This document shows, in pieces, positions 60,201-64,000 of a stretch of 64,000 bases of DNA. Position 1 is the first letter of the stretch; each line of letters begins with the position of its first letter. The DNA comes from Oscheius onirici. Its lineage: Eukaryota; Nematoda; Chromadorea; Rhabditida; Rhabditidae. The stretch covers positions 620,001 through 684,000 of the forward strand of contig OW051471.1 of assembly GCA_932521025.1 (NCBI GenBank). Direction: 5' to 3'. The translations under genes and the position numbers were made by a program. Under the pieces are notes generated by a model, which did no database searches, was not told where the DNA came from, and was given only the letters and a program-made list of their open reading frames with translations.

Positions 60201-62774
60201 ACACAATTTTAGTACTGTCAGTGAACAGTGATGTTGTCTCGGAGTTTTACGTCCGGAAGTGAGGTACCACGACGCTGAACGTCGGAAGAGTTGAACCAGG
60301 AATACCTATTCCCGAGGAGAAAACGATTTTTGTACGAAGAGATCCTTCGTACTCGAAAAGAACACGTTTTTAGATATCAGATTTATCTAATATGTGTTCA
60401 ACAAACAATAAACACGAGAAGAAAGAAACTAGAAATAGATTCTAAAAAAAGGAACAAATTGTAACCAACTGTGAAAAAGTTTGTCCTTGCTCCGTCTTTT
60501 ATGCCTCTTTTTCTATCCCAAAGACCCCAAAACTGTCTTTTCCAACCTTTTTTGAACTCTATTATCTCTTTTTTTTGGCTCCAAACTTGCCAAAAAAGAT
60601 TTGTTTCTTGAGATCTTCAAGTATAAGGCTAATGAGAGACTACAGTTTTATAAAGACTTGTACAAAAATCAATTCCAGATCTACTCCCCTCCATCCTGGG
60701 TGGACGAGCCGCCAGAAATTGCTGAAGATCACGTCACATTTCTTCTCGGAATCTTCGTCCTGGTCCTCATAGCAGTCGTTTGTACTTACACACTGAACAA
60801 GCTAACTAAGCCAAAGTGGGTCTATATTCTTCTTTTTTCAAATCCAAAGAGTTTTTCTGTTTCAAACGACAATAAGTATGGCAGAGTGTTTTCTGATCTG
60901 GTCACTTATAGCAATGTTTTGCTACTGTAATACTAACCAGATGTCGGTTGGCGGCATTGTACCCATTTTCGTACCCTTACAACAGTAACCAAACTCTTCC
61001 CAAGTTCATTGTAAAGAAAAAATCAACTGGATATTATGCAAAAACGAGTTCCCGTAGAAGTATAGAACCATGACCAGCTAGGCAAGTTTTTTTGGCTAGT
61101 AGTAGATTACGCTGGTAAAGAAAGGTTATATTTATTTAGGAGTAATAGAGATTAATAATGTGTAATACTGTAAGCAAACAATATTGGTTTCTGGAATAAT
61201 GGCAATAATTCAATAACAGTAAAATAGTTGCATGTATCATAAAAGTACCGAAAAAACTGTTCTGACATCTATAGAAATGCAATTTTCAGAATAACAATAG
61301 GCTACGGCTCGACGAGCAGCTACGATTTTATGATGTGGATGCCGACTGGCCGAACGGGTAATCGTCGCTGGTCAATGCTGGTCCTTCTAAGGGAGATGAC
61401 TTGCCGGAGACCGAATTTGACGAATAGGAATAGCGACATCAGTGTCGTTTCTTCGCATATTGGGTGGGTTTTTAAGAAAACTGTAGTTTTTCTGTCGAAA
61501 GCAATCACTTGTTGGGGGGAATCCTTTTCAGTAACTGTTGGGTTCCTTCTGGTAACTTTGACTTTGTTTCAAGAAAACCTAATAATGGCGATTATTTTTT
61601 GGGAAAGTACTATACAATCGTTCCTCCTCGAAAAAAAAGGACAAAAGGTTAGAAATATAGGGACGGCGTCGTGTGTACCTACGAAAAAAGGCGGGCTGAT
61701 TCTACCGTACTTTTGCGCGGCTTTTCAAAACATTTTTATTCCAAAAATTGCGAAAACGTCGTTTTTCATCTATTTTTTCTTCTTTCCTACCTTTTTCTCC
61801 AGGTAAATCAATCCTGCTGACAAAATACAACGAGAAATATCAAAATATTAGCAGAAGAAAGTCAATCTAGCAGTAAAACGGCCTTTTTTACACAAAAATG
61901 TCGAAACCCGGCCATTTTCGTCCATTGCAAGGTGTTTTCTTTCATTTTTTTTCTTCCACTGACTATTTTCAACATGCTTTTTACGATAAACATCATGAGA
62001 ACAAAAGAAAACGACAAAAAAGCAATGAAAACCCCAGTTTGTCAAGGTTTATTGCGCTTCCCGCCCTTTTTTGAGCTCGCTGCGCGCCAGCTTGCTCGCA
62101 CGGGCGCAGTAGGGTCACACTCGCTTTAAAGGGAAATTCTCATTACGTGCCTCCAAGCCTCCAGGGGAAATCAGGCAACTGCGTGGCGGGACCCACGGCA
62201 AATTTCCTTTTTGCGTTTTTCTCGTTCTACACTCATTTTTTCGATTTCTACTTGTTTCTAATCGATTTCTCGTCAAAAATTACCACTAAAATAAGTGGTG
62301 AAACGCTAAAATTGGTGGAAAATTGACCGAAGGCTCAAAAAATGTTATTTTCACCTATTTCCGTCATTTTTCCACCAATTTTAGCGTTGCACCACTTATT
62401 TTAGGGGTAATTTTTGACGAGAAATCGATTAGAAACAAGTAGAATGGCGGGAAGCGCAATAAACCTTGACAAACTGGGGTTTTCACTGCTTTTTTGTCGT
62501 TTTCTTCTGTTCTCATGATGTTTTTACGTAAAGTCCACTGTCCCAAAATTTAGGGAGAGGCTAAATTCACTTTCCCGTGTTTCGTGAATGTTTCATCAAG
62601 TGTGTATAATGCTAGTTTCTAGACGAAAATCGATTGTTGGGTTCTTCGGTGAAAAAATCAAATAAAAAAATTTGCAGGCTTCTTCCCTCCTACCAGTCGG
62701 CCACAACGACACCCTCATCTCAAATTCCTCCTCCGCCTTATAGTGAAACGAGACGTCTGACAGCTGACGCCTGA
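57223..62774 (+). CDS. Type I single-pass membrane protein with PPPPY tail (WBP1/VOPP1/Shisa-like)
   Basis: Exons 57223-57276, 57351-57431, 58867-58923, 60679-60819, 61290-61357 and 62678-62774 give 165 codons plus stop. A signal peptide (MKWLLLLLSIMLFVLSLR) is followed by a short ectodomain with four cysteines (C22, C33, C34, C49) and three N-glycosylation sequons (N27, N41, N59). A transmembrane helix (about 84-103, FLLGIFVLVLIAVVCTY) and a polar tail ending in PPPPY (151-155) follow; PPxY binds WW domains. This layout fits the WBP1/VOPP1/Shisa-like group of small adaptor membrane proteins (inference). The exon 4-5 junction is uncertain: donor GTCTAT with TTTTCAG, or donor GTGGGT at 60816 with acceptor CAATAG ending at 61299. 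Both keep the frame, giving KPKWNNNRLRL or KPKLRLDE. Introns up to 1.8 kb hold repeats; a missed exon is possible. Confidence 0.68.
57850..57922 (+). repeat. CTGTTAGGC...GGTTACTGTAG short repeat, copy 5
   Basis: CACTGTTAGGCGGCCCAAGC, GGTCCCTCAGGGAAAGG and ATGGTTACTGTAAC in order, inside intron 2 of the single-pass membrane gene. Confidence 0.6.
58304..58567. repeat. MITE-like hairpin with GC-rich ends (GGCGGGCGGAAC)
   Basis: Outer arms 58304-58348 and 58523-58567 are exact inverses over at least 35 bases (CAGGCTTGTTCCGCCCGCCC). An inner pair, about 58442-58475 and 58492-58525, contains GATTGCTTAACAAAATTAGG. It lies in intron 2 of the single-pass membrane gene. Confidence 0.85.
59130..59480 (-). 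repeat. Composite dispersed repeat H, copy 2
   Basis: Inverted match to 39850-40100: TGACAAGGGGAGAAGG, GTCCTACATTTCGAAATTTG, GGGTCAGGGAGAGTGAC and AACAAAGGAGGAATGA. It lies in intron 3 of the single-pass membrane gene. Confidence 0.7.
59745..59945 (+). repeat. tRNA-derived SINE-like element B, copy 2
   Basis: Matches 23287-23510 inverted. CCCAAGTTCAAACCCGCTT is the B-box region, then GAGGTCGGTAAATTGGTAGT, ATGCTACGAAG and GGCCCCTCAG. The A-box half is more degraded than in copy 1. Confidence 0.7.
61680..62000 (+). repeat. Dispersed repeat D, copy 2
   Basis: Direct copy of 20640-21000 inside intron 5 of the single-pass membrane gene. It runs directly into repeat F. Confidence 0.8.
61995..62530. 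repeat. Inverted repeat F
   Basis: Ends CATGAGAACAAAAGAAAACG and CGTTTTCTTCTGTTCTCATG are inverses, as are CCAGTTTGTCAAGGTTTATT/AATAAACCTTGACAAACTGG and the inner arms around ATCGATTTCTCGTCAAAAAT. Partial copies lie at 35670-35830 and (inverted) 25490-25620. The left arm is split by about 200 bases unmatched in the right arm, including GAGCTCGCTGCGCGCCAGC. Confidence 0.75.
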
Positions 62775-64000
62775 TATTTCCCTCATTTTCTAACTCTTTT
62801 TTTTGTGAATGTTACGGGTTCTGTAGGAGCATTTTATGAAGGTAAAATACACTATGTGGTGTTCTTGTTGTGACCAAAATGAACTTTTTTCGTGTTTCAG
62901 TTCAAGGGCATGAGAAGTTTTCTAAGCATCGAATCGCTGCATGAACTATGTAACTGAAGAATTTAAAAATCGGAATTGAAAGATAATTCCAGTGACACTA
63001 ACATTGCGGATGGGAGAAATTTACGAAAATCGGAACTGTCAGCTGGGATGAAGCTTGACGGCTGTGACGGTGAGTTTGAGTCTTCTGGGAGGTTTTTTTT
63101 GTCCACAAATGGGTCAAGATTGATAATTTGAGATTCTACGGCCAGCGGCCCAATAGAGATTCTGGAAAAGTCAACAGTTATGCCTTGTTTGAAACATATA
63201 CAAGTTTTCACAGTATGTTACGCTTTGATCACTGCTTCCTGAGAAAAAGTAGTAAAAGAAGAAAATATAAAATTGCGGCAGCGAGACCCTTTGTTACCAA
63301 TATGGCGTACAAAAGAAGGATACTCGGGGCTGACTCGCTGTAAAAATGATCGATTTAGTACAACTGTCGATTTCAAAGTTCTGCCAAGTTTTTTTGTATC
63401 GTTCAAACATATAAAACTTCGCCTGAAAAACAACAATCGTGTGATAATTGTCAATAGGAAGGGGCAGAATAAAAATGAAAATTTTATTGGTTGAAAAAAT
63501 ATAACTGAAGAATATTCGTGGGTTCTTTTTGGCTTTGCTCAAAAGATAAAATTTCGAATTTCTCGACGCATCAATCCAAGAAAACTCTATGGTTCAACTT
63601 CAAGATATATAATTCTTTCAAAGTGAACTTTTACTATGCGTTTGAGTTTCAGAGCATGAGAAGTTTTCCAAGCATCGACTCTATAAGCGAGCCTAAGGCG
63701 CAAACGTGGTGCTTCGTTTTTCTCAAAAATCAGTCGATACACCCTTGGCGTCATTTTTGTCAGAGGTACTGCCCTAAGGAAGCTACAGCAAAAAGTCGTC
63801 AAGAGTGGCTAAAAAATTTGAGAAAAGTGAAAAGCTCGAAAAAAAAGTTAATTTACCAGGTAAAATTGAACTTTTTGCTGTTCGGCGGCCCAAATGCGTA
63901 CATAGGTAAGGTAATTTTGGTTTATTGTCCTTTTTGGAACAGTCATTTGGAAGTTTCCCACAACTTTCTCCGCTTTGTTTCGTCTCTGAGGTATAAAATT
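62775..64000. other. Right-hand window end, no gene recognised
   Basis: A short repeat (GGCATGAGAAGTTTTCTAAG at 62909) recurs near 63654 (GCATGAGAAGTTTTCCAAGC). Bases 63876-63930 carry a sixth, diverged copy of the CTGTTAGGC family (CTGTTCGGCGGCCCAAATGC, then ATAGGTAAGG). Nothing else is supported. Confidence 0.5.

Overview
The window reads as nuclear DNA of a rhabditid (clade V) nematode. Genes are split by many short introns with T-rich TTTTCAG 3' splice sites. Several start codons sit 0-30 bases after such an acceptor, as expected for spliced-leader trans-splicing. The gene families are typically nematode: a UDP-glucuronosyltransferase (UGT), a serpentine chemoreceptor, transthyretin-like genes and a KDM7-type demethylase. 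All exon models were assembled by hand from splice signals, reading-frame continuity and family motifs. No database search was made.

Layout. 1-1.8 kb: a palindromic repeat with tRNA-like pol III boxes, then apparently empty DNA. 1.86-7.19 kb (-): a complete seven-exon UGT. 7.2-10.9 kb: repeats. 11.0-14.8 kb (-) and 18.6-23.1 kb (+): a divergent pair of paralogous secreted proteins with eight matching cysteines, five exons each, TATA boxes and a shared GC-rich promoter motif; this is the most original protein family here. 23.9-26.7 kb (-): a seven-transmembrane chemoreceptor whose second intron holds a large nested palindrome. 26.9-29.7 kb (-): a PH-domain protein resembling oxysterol-binding-protein relatives but with an acidic tail and no lipid-binding domain. 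Two tandem transthyretin-like copies on the + strand lie in its probable first intron; one has an in-frame TAG and the other is decayed. 29.7-36.5 kb: repeats. 36.5-39.2 kb (+): a four-transmembrane protein. 42.0-49.4 kb (+): a 19-exon PHD-JmjC histone demethylase, followed in the same direction at 49.9-51.5 kb by an EEF1AKMT2/METTL10-type lysine methyltransferase, perhaps one operon. 51.5-57.2 kb: repeats, a second copy of the demethylase promoter region and a worn non-LTR retrotransposon 3' end. 57.2-62.8 kb (+): a single-pass membrane protein with a small cysteine-containing, glycosylated ectodomain and a PPPPY tail. 62.8-64 kb: no gene seen.

The genes are mostly unrelated in function. The linked units are the divergent eight-cysteine pair, which shares promoter motifs, and the demethylase-methyltransferase pair, in which both products modify lysines of other proteins. 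A large share of the DNA is dispersed repeats: tRNA-derived SINE-like elements, MITE-like palindromes and short families present in two to six copies.
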